The position numbers and the translations under genes were made by a program. A stretch of 64,000 bases of DNA. Source: RGIG3701 sp017403345. Its GTDB lineage: Bacteria; Planctomycetota; Planctomycetia; Pirellulales; Thermoguttaceae. This document shows, piece after piece, positions 8,532 through 18,525 of this stretch. The notes beneath the pieces were generated by a model. It was not told where the DNA came from and made no database searches. It saw nothing but the letters and a program-made list of their open reading frames with translations. The DNA lies in NCBI GenBank assembly GCA_017403345.1, contig JAFQOH010000148.1, forward strand, positions 1-64,000, written 5' to 3'. Numbering within the stretch: the first letter of the stretch is position 1; each line of letters begins with the position of its first letter.

Positions 8532-10559
8532 ATGAAACTTTCACGCCGACATTTCCTCGGTACCTCATTCGTCCTGACGGCGATCCCCGCTCGGCTGTGG
8601 GCAGAAAACGCGCCGAAAGACACAGAAGTCGTGCTTCGGTACGCCGTCATGAGTGACGTTCACTTCACCTCCGACCCGGGGTGCGTCCAGCGTCAGCGTC
8701 TTGAAAAAACGCTCAAATTCATGGAGACGTACGCTGCCGGAAAACCGCACCCGAATTTCGACGCCGTCGTCGTCGCCGGCGACATGACAGACCACGGACA
8801 CGCTGCGGAACTCACAAATTTCCGCGACTCGCTGATGGGCAATCTCCCCAAAGGCACACAGGCGATCCTCTGCATGGGAAACCATGAATTCTACGGCGGT
8901 GATGCCCACAAAAAAGCCGGCGGCAGCCGAAAGAACTGGGAGACCATCTTTTCACGCGCAGCGAACACGCACACGGTCGTGAACGGATTCCACTTCATCG
9001 GAATCTCTCCCGACCGCGGCACATGCCGAAACGGAGACTACACCGGGTCGCTTGAATGGCTCCGCCGTGAACTGGAGACCGCAGCAAAAGAGGACCCGAA
9101 ACGCCCCATCGTCGTCTTCCAGCACTACCATGTACTCGATACGGTCTACGGAGCACGCGAAGGCGATCATTGGGGGATCAAAGACCTTCACCCCATCCTT
9201 GAGGAATTCCCGCAGGTCATCAACTACTCCGGACACTCGCACTATCCCTCCAACGACCCGCGCAGCGCATGGCAGGGAAAATACACGGCCTTCGGCACCT
9301 CAACGCTGAGCTACTACGAAATGGCGGGCGGGATCTACCAAAAATTCCCCGAAGGATACCGAAATGCCGCACAGGTCTATTTCGTCGAGGTCTTCCGCGA
9401 CAATTCGGTCCACCTGAAGATCTACGATGCCGTGACGGGCGGTTTCTTCGACATGGAGTACCTCGTAGCGGAGCCGGGAGCCGTCGAAAAGTACTGTTTC
9501 ACCGAAAAACGCTACGATGCCGAAACCGGCTCACGTCCCTTCTGGAAAGATGCAGAACTTGCGCAGGGGGTGAACGTCTCGGAAGTCTCGCAGTACACCG
9601 CTGCGCTGACCTTCCCGCAGGCTCACGATCCGGACCATCCGTCCTCTTTTATCGGCACGTACCGTATTTCGCTCTCGCAGCGTCCTTCCGGACAGTCCGA
9701 CGCAGCCTGGGAACCCGCCGGCGAGCTGAATCCGTGGTCCGACTACTTCCACCTTCCCAGTAAAGACACGAAAATGTGCGTCCTTGAGGAACTGGAACCC
9801 GGCTTTGACTGGAAAGTCGAGATCCGGGCACGAAACGCCTTTGAGCGTCTCTCCGAAAACGTACTCACTGCGGAATTCCGCACACTGGAAGACCCGGACG
9901 CGAAAGCTCAGGACCGAAATGCACCGTTCCCCAAAGCAGACGCGCTGAATTTCAAGATCTCAGAAAACGGCGAGGCGCAAAATACGCCGTTCCTGGAATC
10001 CTTCCCCCATCAGCTGGAAAAACTCGGAGAACCAGTGATTTCAGACGGCTGGGCGTGCTTTGACGGACAGGATGACCGATTCCGGATCCCGTTTACGCCG
10101 GAAGGTTTCGCACGGCTGAAACGGCGCATCACGATGGGCGTGCGTTTCCAGTTCGACGCATTTCGTGACGGAAAAGCCGAAGATATTTTCGCGAACACCG
10201 AGTTCGGCGGCTCCGCGATGGAACTGAATCACGGAAAGAAAGTCCTCGAATTCTGGTGCCATATCGCGGGACGCTACCAGATCGTTTCCGCTCCGATCGA
10301 ACCGGGCAGCCACACCGCCTACGGGACCTACGATGGAAAGAGCATCAAACTCTGGATCGATGGGAAACTTGCGGCCGAAAAGAAAGCGTCCGGGATCCTG
10401 ACGTATACGTCGAATCCCTCGGCCCGTGCGTACTGCATCGGTTCCGACATTTCGAACCGCGGGGGCGGATCCGCTTTCTTCCGTGGAAAAGTCCGTTTCG
10501 CGCAGATCTTCACGTGGGCACTGAATGAAGAGCAGATCCGGAATCTCTCTCAAAAATAG
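8532..10559 (+). CDS. Tat-exported calcineurin-like metallophosphoesterase with C-terminal LamG-like domain
   Basis: A 675-aa protein starting MKLSRRHFLGTSF, a twin-arginine signal; GGAG lies 10 bases before the ATG at 8532. The frame is open further upstream into the previous gene, but that extension has no homology. The catalytic dimetal motifs are in order: SDVH, AGDMTDHG, MGNHE, FQHYH and SGHSHY, so the enzyme should be an active phosphoesterase. The last 200 residues (WACFDGQDDRFRIPF ... KLWIDGKLAAEKKASG) resemble a concanavalin A/LamG-type sheet domain that may bind carbohydrate. The substrate cannot be read from sequence. It is probably co-transcribed with the beta-helix gene upstream and is followed by a strong terminator. 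Confidence 0.85.
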   Translation: MKLSRRHFLGTSFVLTAIPARLWAENAPKDTEVVLRYAVMSDVHFTSDPGCVQRQRLEKTLKFMETYAAGKPHPNFDAVVVAGDMTDHGHAAELTNFRDSLMGNLPKGTQAILCMGNHEFYGGDAHKKAGGSRKNWETIFSRAANTHTVVNGFHFIGISPDRGTCRNGDYTGSLEWLRRELETAAKEDPKRPIVVFQHYHVLDTVYGAREGDHWGIKDLHPILEEFPQVINYSGHSHYPSNDPRSAWQGKYTAFGTSTLSYYEMAGGIYQKFPEGYRNAAQVYFVEVFRDNSVHLKIYDAVTGGFFDMEYLVAEPGAVEKYCFTEKRYDAETGSRPFWKDAELAQGVNVSEVSQYTAALTFPQAHDPDHPSSFIGTYRISLSQRPSGQSDAAWEPAGELNPWSDYFHLPSKDTKMCVLEELEPGFDWKVEIRARNAFERLSENVLTAEFRTLEDPDAKAQDRNAPFPKADALNFKISENGEAQNTPFLESFPHQLEKLGEPVISDGWACFDGQDDRFRIPFTPEGFARLKRRITMGVRFQFDAFRDGKAEDIFANTEFGGSAMELNHGKKVLEFWCHIAGRYQIVSAPIEPGSHTAYGTYDGKSIKLWIDGKLAAEKKASGILTYTSNPSARAYCIGSDISNRGGGSAFFRGKVRFAQIFTWALNEEQIRNLSQK

Positions 10560-10585
10560 ATCTCAAAAGCAAAAGCATCTACGAG

Positions 10586-10616
10586 GCGGGATCCAATGCG
10601 GGTCCCGCTTTTTTTC
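10586..10616 (+). terminator. Rho-independent terminator after the phosphoesterase gene
   Basis: An 8-bp G+C-rich stem (GCGGGATC with GGTCCCGC, one G-T pair), 7-nt loop and a run of seven T. It lies between convergent genes. Confidence 0.85.
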
Positions 10617-10639
10617 TATTCGTATCAGCCGAAAAAATA

Positions 10640-11713
10640 TCAACGCTGAAAAATGGGCAGCGAGGCGTTTTCGAGCTGAAGGATGATGAGATTATTCGCC
10701 GTCGTGTAAACGTTTCCGACGAATCCCTGCGACCAGCCGCCGGATGGATCTGCCTCCGAAACCAGTTTCAGCGCGATCGCACGATAGTAGTTCTGCCATT
10801 CTTCGCCGCCTTCACGGTACTTGACCTGCGCATAGTAGAAGTGTGCATAATGCCAGAATCCCATGGCTGAGCCGCTGATGTCGTCCAGATTCTTCCGGCA
10901 AAAATCCATCATCGGAGGGACATTTTCATCGTCATATTCACCAGCCGAGTAAAGACACGCGATCGCAGCAGCCGTGATCGCCGGGCGTCCGGGCGGGCCG
11001 GAAGTGGAAGAGTAGAAGATCCCGCCATCGGCTCCGCGGCATCGGTGAATGTACGCGATCGCGCGCTCGATCGTGTCGGAAGGGACCGGGATCCCGGCGT
11101 TTCGGCATGCACGCAGTCCCTGGACCTGCGTGATGGTGGTGGATCCTTCATCGAAATCCCCGCCGTCCTTCGCACTGACGTACCCCCAGCCGCCGGCTTT
11201 CGTCTGCGCAAATGCTGTGAATTCGACAGCCCGTTTCAACGTAGAGATGATCTCCTCGCGGCGTTCCAGATCTTCCTCTTCACCGAGGACCTGTGCCAGC
11301 GCCATCATCGCATACCCATGTCCGTACGTGTACCGCTGGTCGGACTGTGAACCGATCAGGCCGTTTGCCCGAGACTGCGCGAGAAGGAAATCGACTCCGC
11401 GACGGACATGAAGCGAATATTTTCCCTGCATAGTCGTGGACCCTTCCGACGTGAGTGCAATAACGGCCAATGCTGTCATTGCGGTAGGATACTCGCCGCC
11501 GTTTGCCGTCCACCGACCGGAGCGTGCCTGCTGACTCGCCAGCCAATCCAGCCCTAAATGGATGCACTCCTGAACTTCACTCCTTTCCTTTGGCGTCAGT
11601 TCCCCCGCAGCCTCAAGAGCCTCGGAAAAGAAAAACAGTCCCGCAAAGTTCAAAATCAGTACACCGAAAAACTTCCAGCGAAAGTTCCGTTTTAAATGCA
11701 GCTTTCCGTTCAT
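10640..11713 (-). CDS. Exported squalene-cyclase/prenyltransferase-repeat (alpha/alpha toroid) protein
   Basis: A 357-aa protein with an N-terminal hydrophobic export segment (FFGVLILNFAGLFFFSEALEA) and repeats of the prenyltransferase/squalene oxidase type: LDWLASQQARSGRWTANGGEYPTAMTALAVIAL, VDFLLAQSRANGLIG, VEFTAFAQTKAGGWGY, IAYIHRCRGADGGIFY. Such proteins are abundant in Planctomycetes and have no known reaction; the acidic DxDD motif of real squalene cyclases is not seen. The ATG overlaps the stop of the giant upstream gene as ATGA, so the two are translationally coupled and probably act together in the periplasm. Confidence 0.82.
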   Translation of the reverse strand: MNGKLHLKRNFRWKFFGVLILNFAGLFFFSEALEAAGELTPKERSEVQECIHLGLDWLASQQARSGRWTANGGEYPTAMTALAVIALTSEGSTTMQGKYSLHVRRGVDFLLAQSRANGLIGSQSDQRYTYGHGYAMMALAQVLGEEEDLERREEIISTLKRAVEFTAFAQTKAGGWGYVSAKDGGDFDEGSTTITQVQGLRACRNAGIPVPSDTIERAIAYIHRCRGADGGIFYSSTSGPPGRPAITAAAIACLYSAGEYDDENVPPMMDFCRKNLDDISGSAMGFWHYAHFYYAQVKYREGGEEWQNYYRAIALKLVSEADPSGGWSQGFVGNVYTTANNLIILQLENASLPIFQR

Positions 11714-14700
11714 TCACCATTCTCCGTTTCTGATCTGCTCCCCGTTTCCGATCTGCTCTCCGTTTCCGATCTGCTCTCCGTTTCCGATCTGCTCTCCGTT
11801 TCCGATCTGCTCCCCGTTTCCGATCTGCTCCCCGTTTCCGATCTGCTCCCCGTTTCCGGTTCCAGCGGTCCTAGGCGTCGGATCTCGGCATCAAGCTGTT
11901 TTTTCAGCTCCTCGATCACCTTCTCTTCTTTCTGGATATACTCGCGGTACTTTTGAATGTTCAACTCGACCGCTTCCACTCTTTTGGCAAAAAATTTCTT
12001 CTCGTCTTCGGTGGCATCCGTTCGGCGTTCAAACTCTTTCTTTTCTTGACGGATCTGCTCTTCCAGACCTTTCTGGAATCTCTTGGAGTTCGAAAGTTCC
12101 TCCTCTCGCCGTTTGATCTGAGCAGCCAAAAACGCACGCTGGTCATTCCGCGCAACCGTTTCCGTTCCGTAGGCTTCCTCCGAAAATTCTAAAATCAGCC
12201 GCAGATCCGTCAAAACGATCTCGCCTCGTTTCGTGAGCGGGTCTCCCCAAACGCGTAAAATAGTCTGAAGCGGAAGCTGCGCATCATAAATGAGACGCCC
12301 GCAGCGCCGGTCCATGAGTTGGAGTACAAGCGCATTCTGCATCGAACGAGAGTTTTCTCCCCGTAAATGTGCCTGATGCGCAAGACACAGGAGCGGCAAT
12401 TTTGACGGCAGGTGCCCGACCAGAAAACTTTGCTCGACAAAAACGGACTTTTCCCAAAGAGGTTTTCCCTGCGTATCAAATCGGCAAAGGATCGCATGAT
12501 TCAGCGCAAAGGTCCGCGAGTCTAAATCAGGAGGAAGACAGTTCTCCGACCTCCCCAAAACGTCCATTCCCTCTTCGCCAGCATCCTCAGGATCGCCTGC
12601 TCGGTCGTCATTCTCCTCCTTTTCCGTTTCCTCCGCAGAGGCGTTCCGCGATAAGAGTGCCGGATCGACCCAATCTTCTGCGTGCGTCAGAGCGACTGTG
12701 AAATTTCCGTCTGCCTCAGGTAAAACGACCGGCAAAAGGACTCCGTCGGCATTCCAAGCAACTTTCTCTCCGGAGGAACTCACCAAAGTCACCGGATCGA
12801 TCTCCGGGAAAACCGCAGTGACGCATCGCCCCGTTTCCAGATCAAAAATATCGACCTGCTTTTTCGCATTCACAAAACAAACACATCCAGGAACCTCCAT
12901 CCCGGTCTGGTCGATCCAATAGAACGGCACTCGCTCTGACGCAAGCAAGGCGTCGCTCTGAATGAGGAACCATTCAAATTTCTGAGTCTCCAGAACGAAT
13001 TTCCCAAACCCCAAAGCAGGATCGCCAATGAGAAATGCCCCAGCCTCCAACCGTAAACATTTTCCAAAATCCGGCATGCTCTGAAAAGAGACCCAACGGC
13101 CAGTCCGCGAGTCTATGACCGGAACGATCCGCCGCGATTCCACACGCAGCGCCAGTTCTTCCTTCACCCCCTTCTGGATCAGCAATGCCGCCAACTCCGA
13201 AGTCGAAACTCCCTCCAAACGCACAAACGGGACAAAATCCTGCGAAAGAGCGATGGAAGTACCATCAGAGGACCTCGTACCCGATGGCCCGCCCGTCTCA
13301 TCCGACAGCTCCGCGCCCGTTTTCGAAGTATCGGACGATACTTCGGATTCCGCCTCTACGCGGCCGCCGCCGTCAAAACGGACGTCCGCAGGAAAAGGCT
13401 GCCACAGCTTCGAAAAATTCCGCAGGAAAAACTCATCTTTACGGCATTCCATATCAGAATGATCGGCATGAAAACGCTCGTTTGACAGTGGGATCAACCC
13501 CAAAGCCTGTTTCTCCGCAGTACAGTACCAAAGCGGCATTCCAGACTCCCCTGCCCCCGCCAAAAGCATTCCGTCTGCCGTCTGGAGAAGATGCGCAAAT
13601 GGCGAAAAAACGGCACGTTCCACCTTTCCGGAACCGGACTCTGACTCACGGAGATCCTTCCGGACCTCCTCAACCATGGGGAGAAGGAAGGGGTCCAGAT
13701 CTAACGTTCTCTCTCTTGACACCGGCACCAGAGTCAACGCCGATGGAATGTGCGTCGTGCTCACAAGATCCAGCTGAAGCGGAAAATGAAAAACACTGAG
13801 ACTCCCGCCTTCCGTAAGTCCAAACGACGTTCCGAAAAAAGCAGGCTGGATCTTCGTATCCATGAGCCAGATATTTCCCGTTTTCTCTACAAAAGTAAGC
13901 GGTTCAAGTTCCGACTTTGCGAGGACCCGGCCAAGCGCATCTTCGCAAAGGATCAACGAACGCAGATTTCGCGCAGTCCGAAACTGCATTCCGGTAAACG
14001 GCGTAAAGTACGGCACGCTTTCGACAGGAAGACTAAAGAGTTCCTCACCATACTGGAATTCTTGCATTCCAATGCCGCTGATGCCGTTACCGCCGCTGCT
14101 GTGAAGCTCCGCTTTCCTCTTCTCTTTTCGAACCACGATCTTTCCGGAAGGAAATTCCGCACATTCCGCATCCAAAAATCTCCGTACAGGATGCTCTTCC
14201 GAAAGCGCAAGACGCCATTCCGCGGCAGTCCTTCCATCGAACAGCTTTTCATTCGGGAAATGCTTTTCAAGCCAGCGTACGTAAAGCGCAGCACGAATAT
14301 CTTCTTTCATCTCAAGGAAAAGATGTACGAGACGCACAGCCGCAGCCTGACGGGTCGATTCCGTCTGAAGCACGAAACTTTCCAGTGCCGCCACATCACG
14401 CGTAATTTTCACCAAATGGATGTAGCACACCTGGAAATCTTCTTTTTCGGCACGAAATGGAAAACGCAAACGAAAAACCGCGAATTTTTTCTTGAGTTCC
14501 GCCGCACGAGACACTCGCCTCATTTTCCGCATCTCATCATCCATGGACTCTTCATTTTCAGCTCGGCTTTCCAAAGCCTCAAACGCTTGAAACTCCTCCA
14601 GTAACCGCCCGCACTCGGACTCTGCCCACGCATGGATCTCGGAAGCTGCCGAATCCTCCGGGGAGATGGACTGAAGCATTCTGGAAAGGGTTTCCCCAAG

Positions 14701-17700
14701 CCAAACTTCCGGAGTCTGAAACAGTTTCACACCGTCGAATTTTTGCAGGATCTGTTCCAATTCGCCCCTCTGTTTGACGGAAAGTCTTTTCGCTTCCCGG
14801 GTCCTAATTTCGAGAGAGGCCGCCGACGGAAGCTGCTCCGGATCGATCTCAAACTCCATCGGTCCATTCAAAATCTCCTTGGATCCGATGACCGGAACTT
14901 CAAAATATCGCCCGGTTTTCCGCATATTCTCAGCGTTTTTCACAGTTTGAACGGAGCCGTTCAGTACCTCGCCATCCAGTATTTCGTCTTCCCAAGACTC
15001 CGATCCCACTGCCAAACCAGCCAAGATCTCATCGAAAGCAACTTTCCGTCCATTTCCCGTTTCCATCGCAGCACGGACCCACTTGAGCATCTCGCTCCAC
15101 CGCTTTTCGGACTCCATCCTCCGGCTCATACCGCGACAGAAAAGCTCCTGCTCCTCCGGCGTCTCCATCAGAGCGAACCACTCACGAAAATGATCTTCTC
15201 GCATTTCACCGTCCCTAGCGTCCTCTTTCGGCATCTCAATGATCTCAAGCACGCATTTTTTCAACCGTTCCTGCGTGAAGATCCCACCCTTTTTCAGCAG
15301 CTCAACGGCATCCATCCACTTACCAAGTTCCCAGAGCCGCGCAGCTTCAACGTGGATCGCCTCTGGAGAATCCGGATCTTTCGCCCTGACCCGCTCCAAA
15401 AAACCGCCGACCGCATCTTTCTGCAAATAAGCACACGCAGAAAATGCTCCCTGAGAAAGGATAAACTCTCCGGCCGGCACGAGATTACCCAGCTCTCCCG
15501 TTTCCAGAAGCTCGGAATCACCATCCACCTTCCAATCTTTCAGCGAAAAACGAACGATCTTCCCATCCTGAAGCGGCAAATAGAGCGCTCCGGCCGATCC
15601 GAAACCGCGTCCGGCTACTTTCGCAGAGAGATCCGTAAAGTTTCTGCCTGGCTTTCCGTCCTTCATGGAAAAACTCTTCAGACCATCCTTCTGCACGATC
15701 ACACATTCATTTTCATCTGCGAACGCCACGTACCCCGCCGTCATCCCAGCAGGCTGGATCCAGAGCTTACGCCCGGTCAGCGCTTCAAGACAGACCAGCA
15801 TTCCGCCGTTTCCCCAATAGAGCAGTTTTCCTCCGACCGTGACGATCTCGCTTCCAGGGACCGTTTGCGGAGCCGCCTGAAGAAGTGCTCCCCGACGGGA
15901 TTCAACAAACGCCATTTCGTCCGCACTTTGCGGCACCTCATAAATATTGCCCCAAAGCACTTTCCGTGCCGCTGGATCGACTCCGATCAAAACATGATTC
16001 GGCGTCGGGCAGACGAGCACTCCAGAACAGAAACGCGGCGTACAGACCGTCGGCTCCGATTGCGGGATACCGGGAGCGAGACACAGTTCCTGGCCCCACT
16101 GCACTTCCCCGCTTTTCGAATCGAGCGCCCAAAGATGCACCATCCCGTTTTTTTGTCCAAGCACATAGAGCGTTTCATTCACACACAGCGGTGCACCAAG
16201 AAACATCGTGCCGCTTTCTTCAAGACTCCACCGTTCCTCACTTCCCCCGATATGCCAAAGCAGTTTCCCAGTCCGAATATCATAGCACGCAAGCCGGTTA
16301 GGAACGGTACCGGGATCCGTTTCCGCATTTTCTCCCGCAGGTATATTCGCAGGCTCAAGACGCTGAACAAAAACAGAATCCGGGATCGGAACGTAACGAA
16401 AAATCGTATCCTCAATACAAAAAACGTGCTTTCCGTCACTTGAGAGATTCCCATAGATCGCCTCGCCCCAAAGCTGGTGCATAAGCAGATCATTCATGAG
16501 CTGGCATGCCTGATCGGTACGTTCATTCCCCAAGGCGGCAAGCTCATAGGGTTCAAGCTTCAGAAGCTGCTCACGGATCTCCTGGTAGTTCATCCCCGGA
16601 ACAGCCCACAGCTTTTTCCCTGTCTGAAGTTCAAAGCATGAAAGATTCCACGCGGTACGCATCAAGACCGAATTTCCGACGACCAGCGGTGCATGTGTCG
16701 GCCACGAGGTCTCCGTAAAAAATTGCCTCTTCCTCCGTTCGCACTGAATGGCCGTAAGGACCCGTCCTTCCGGAGAATCCACCAAAAAAGCCTCCCAGAT
16801 CGGCGTCAAGATCGGCATTGAAACCGCACCAAGTTCCACGCTGCATGCACGATTCTGCCTCAAAAGCTGCCAGCTGTCGAAAAGCTCGCCGGAGTGTCCC
16901 GTCCCCATTTTTGAAAATTCATTTTGAAGCCAGCGCGTAAGGGCCGCCTGGCGTCCAGGAACGTTAAATGTCTCGCCAGACGCATCGGAAAGCGTTCTCC
17001 CGCCAAGCTCGACATTTTCCCATCGAAGCTGCAGCGTTTGTTCCGCTTCACGAAGTACCGCGCTCCCCTCCTCCTGACGATCCAGAGCAAAACAGGAGGC
17101 CGCAAGACACAGCGAAAGCCCCGGCTCAAAACGTCTGCGCATCTCCGGGACCTGATACAGTTTCAGAAAAACGTTCCGTGCCGAAGCGGCCTGATGCAGA
17201 TCCAAAAGATAGAGCCCCCAAAGAAACGCAGCATCGGAACCCGCCTGCGTAAAAAAGTAACGATGCGCCACTTCCGAGATCAGTTCAGGACGTCCCTGTG
17301 TCACGCCGTCCTCAAGCAAAAGACGCGCAGTCACACCAAATTCCATCTCATAAAGTTCGCGTCCTTCAGGGGGAAAAGTACTTAAAAGACTTTCCGCTTC
17401 CTGCTTCAGACTCCGAAAGAGTTGACCCAAAGCAGTCCCCTGCCCCGAAACACCGTCCAATTCCGAAACACCGTCCAATTCCGAAACACCGTCCAATTCC
17501 GAAACACCGTCCAATTCCGAAACACCGTCCGATTCCGAAACACCGTCCGATTCCGAAACAGAACGATCCGTCTGATCTTCGGAACTCTCCTGTGCGGGAT
17601 TCGCGTCAAGCAGGAAAAAATAGTCTTCCTGGTTCGCAAGGATCTCGTCGATTTTACGGACAGACTCTGCATAACGCCCCATTTTTGCGAATTGCCGAGC

Positions 17701-18165
17701 ATCAGCCATTGCACGGCGAAGTTCCCTTGGCGGCTTCGGAAAAACCAGATCCGACGCAGATCTTCTGCCGTCTTCACCTTCACCGTCTTCCCCCTCTTCA
17801 CCTTCACCGTCTTCACCCTCTTCACCTTCACCGTCTTCACCCTCTTCACCTTCCGAGTCCACACGCTCCTCATCCTCACGCTCTGTACCGTCACTCAAGT
17901 CGCGGTCCACAGGATCTTCGGCCTCAGGCGTCCCCTTGCCGTTCCCCGCCGGTACCTCATCAGCCCAAACGGAAACAGAAAACTGCAGCAGATCCAGAGA
18001 AAGAGCGAACTGAGTCTCTTTGGAGTCTGGATCCTTCTCCGCAGACACAGAACTCAATATTTCCAGTTCCCCGATACCAACGAAGAAAAAAAAGCCCAAA
18101 AGTCCCCAGACGGCCGTCATCTGCGCCCGATGCAGGAAAGTAACCAAAATGTGCGTTCTGTTCAT
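11710..18165 (-). CDS. Giant exported PQQ-like beta-propeller protein with acidic repeats and C-terminal coiled coil
   Basis: A 2151-aa protein. The ATG at 18165 (GGGG upstream) is preferred to a TTG 33 bases earlier. It opens with a membrane segment (VWGLLGFFFFVGIGEL). An acidic EGEEGEDG repeat, a segment with TPR-like helices and a SELDGV repeat follow. PQQ/WD-like blades then appear: ACYDIRTGKLLWHIGG, LWALDSKSGEVQWGQEL, LVCLEALTGRKLWIQPAG, VIDSRTGRWVSF, FDLETGRCVTAVF. The C-terminal 150 residues form a strongly charged coiled coil ending in SRSET(G/E) hexapeptides. Propeller repeats of this kind serve as scaffolds or quinoprotein domains; no quinoprotein active site is obvious. It is the first gene of a two-gene operon with the toroid protein. 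Confidence 0.8.
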   Translation of the reverse strand: MNRTHILVTFLHRAQMTAVWGLLGFFFFVGIGELEILSSVSAEKDPDSKETQFALSLDLLQFSVSVWADEVPAGNGKGTPEAEDPVDRDLSDGTEREDEERVDSEGEEGEDGEGEEGEDGEGEEGEDGEGEDGRRSASDLVFPKPPRELRRAMADARQFAKMGRYAESVRKIDEILANQEDYFFLLDANPAQESSEDQTDRSVSESDGVSESDGVSELDGVSELDGVSELDGVSELDGVSGQGTALGQLFRSLKQEAESLLSTFPPEGRELYEMEFGVTARLLLEDGVTQGRPELISEVAHRYFFTQAGSDAAFLWGLYLLDLHQAASARNVFLKLYQVPEMRRRFEPGLSLCLAASCFALDRQEEGSAVLREAEQTLQLRWENVELGGRTLSDASGETFNVPGRQAALTRWLQNEFSKMGTGHSGELFDSWQLLRQNRACSVELGAVSMPILTPIWEAFLVDSPEGRVLTAIQCERRKRQFFTETSWPTHAPLVVGNSVLMRTAWNLSCFELQTGKKLWAVPGMNYQEIREQLLKLEPYELAALGNERTDQACQLMNDLLMHQLWGEAIYGNLSSDGKHVFCIEDTIFRYVPIPDSVFVQRLEPANIPAGENAETDPGTVPNRLACYDIRTGKLLWHIGGSEERWSLEESGTMFLGAPLCVNETLYVLGQKNGMVHLWALDSKSGEVQWGQELCLAPGIPQSEPTVCTPRFCSGVLVCPTPNHVLIGVDPAARKVLWGNIYEVPQSADEMAFVESRRGALLQAAPQTVPGSEIVTVGGKLLYWGNGGMLVCLEALTGRKLWIQPAGMTAGYVAFADENECVIVQKDGLKSFSMKDGKPGRNFTDLSAKVAGRGFGSAGALYLPLQDGKIVRFSLKDWKVDGDSELLETGELGNLVPAGEFILSQGAFSACAYLQKDAVGGFLERVRAKDPDSPEAIHVEAARLWELGKWMDAVELLKKGGIFTQERLKKCVLEIIEMPKEDARDGEMREDHFREWFALMETPEEQELFCRGMSRRMESEKRWSEMLKWVRAAMETGNGRKVAFDEILAGLAVGSESWEDEILDGEVLNGSVQTVKNAENMRKTGRYFEVPVIGSKEILNGPMEFEIDPEQLPSAASLEIRTREAKRLSVKQRGELEQILQKFDGVKLFQTPEVWLGETLSRMLQSISPEDSAASEIHAWAESECGRLLEEFQAFEALESRAENEESMDDEMRKMRRVSRAAELKKKFAVFRLRFPFRAEKEDFQVCYIHLVKITRDVAALESFVLQTESTRQAAAVRLVHLFLEMKEDIRAALYVRWLEKHFPNEKLFDGRTAAEWRLALSEEHPVRRFLDAECAEFPSGKIVVRKEKRKAELHSSGGNGISGIGMQEFQYGEELFSLPVESVPYFTPFTGMQFRTARNLRSLILCEDALGRVLAKSELEPLTFVEKTGNIWLMDTKIQPAFFGTSFGLTEGGSLSVFHFPLQLDLVSTTHIPSALTLVPVSRERTLDLDPFLLPMVEEVRKDLRESESGSGKVERAVFSPFAHLLQTADGMLLAGAGESGMPLWYCTAEKQALGLIPLSNERFHADHSDMECRKDEFFLRNFSKLWQPFPADVRFDGGGRVEAESEVSSDTSKTGAELSDETGGPSGTRSSDGTSIALSQDFVPFVRLEGVSTSELAALLIQKGVKEELALRVESRRIVPVIDSRTGRWVSFQSMPDFGKCLRLEAGAFLIGDPALGFGKFVLETQKFEWFLIQSDALLASERVPFYWIDQTGMEVPGCVCFVNAKKQVDIFDLETGRCVTAVFPEIDPVTLVSSSGEKVAWNADGVLLPVVLPEADGNFTVALTHAEDWVDPALLSRNASAEETEKEENDDRAGDPEDAGEEGMDVLGRSENCLPPDLDSRTFALNHAILCRFDTQGKPLWEKSVFVEQSFLVGHLPSKLPLLCLAHQAHLRGENSRSMQNALVLQLMDRRCGRLIYDAQLPLQTILRVWGDPLTKRGEIVLTDLRLILEFSEEAYGTETVARNDQRAFLAAQIKRREEELSNSKRFQKGLEEQIRQEKKEFERRTDATEDEKKFFAKRVEAVELNIQKYREYIQKEEKVIEELKKQLDAEIRRLGPLEPETGSRSETGSRSETGSRSETESRSETESRSETESRSETGSRSETENGE
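11725..11850 (-). repeat. 18-bp in-frame tandem repeat at the 3' end of the PQQ-propeller gene
   Basis: Seven copies of CGTTTCCGATCTGCTCCC (plus-strand reading, small variants) encode the hexapeptide SRSET(G/E) at the extreme C-terminus. It is in frame, so copy changes only lengthen or shorten the tail. Confidence 0.9.
17445..17552 (-). repeat. 18-bp in-frame tandem repeat encoding SE(L/S)DGV
   Basis: Six copies of CCGAAACACCGTCCAATT (last two with CCGATT) in the N-terminal part of the PQQ-propeller gene, then a degenerate seventh. Confidence 0.9.
17772..17856 (-). repeat. 24-bp in-frame tandem repeat encoding EGEEGEDG
   Basis: About 3.5 copies of a 24-bp unit made of CTTCACC- and CCGTCTTC-like blocks. 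It encodes a very acidic low-complexity segment just after the export segment of the PQQ-propeller protein. Confidence 0.85.
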
Positions 18166-18232
18166 GGAAAACCCCAAAACGTCTAAATTGAAGACCAAGG
18201 AAGGAATTCTGGATCCGACCTAACGGATTCCT

Positions 18233-18261
18233 ATCATAGCAGATTTTCGCATTGGAATCAA
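18233..18261 (-). promoter_or_regulatory. Promoter candidate for the PQQ-propeller/toroid operon
   Basis: Minus strand TTGATT (18256-18261), 17-bp spacer, TATGAT (18233-18238), about 68 bp upstream of the ATG at 18165. Confidence 0.6.
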
Positions 18262-18353
18262 GTATCCAAACCCCAAATAAGGCATACATTTTGCAAAATG
18301 ACAAAAAATTTTTAAATTTTCCAAGAAGAATCATGAAAATAGCCGGAAGAAAC

Positions 18354-18381
18354 TTGACAGAAATCCAGAAATCCATAAAAT
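18354..18381 (+). promoter_or_regulatory. Promoter candidate for galK
   Basis: TTGACA at 18354-18359, 16-bp spacer and TAAAAT at 18376-18381, about 145 bp before the galK start. Confidence 0.6.
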
Positions 18382-18525
18382 AATATAAAGAAGAACCGTT
18401 TATTTTGAATCATTTCCTTTGAACATCCGCGGCCTCCCATTCATTCGTACTTGCGAAAGGCACAGGCATGGAAGCTCTATAGGAAACCCGAACTTTCCCC
18501 TAACCAGCGAACGAGGAACTACCCA

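Larger units (their letters stand above)
18166..18525. other. Divergent promoter region between the PQQ-propeller gene and galK
   Basis: 360 bp without a gene. It becomes AT-rich at 18290-18400 and contains one promoter candidate for each direction (18233-18261 minus, 18354-18381 plus). No conserved RNA or operator was recognised. Confidence 0.6.

Noticed and set aside
14632..16443. A 603-codon plus-strand open frame
   Set aside because: Antisense to the PQQ-propeller gene; composition is Arg/His/Phe-rich without domains.
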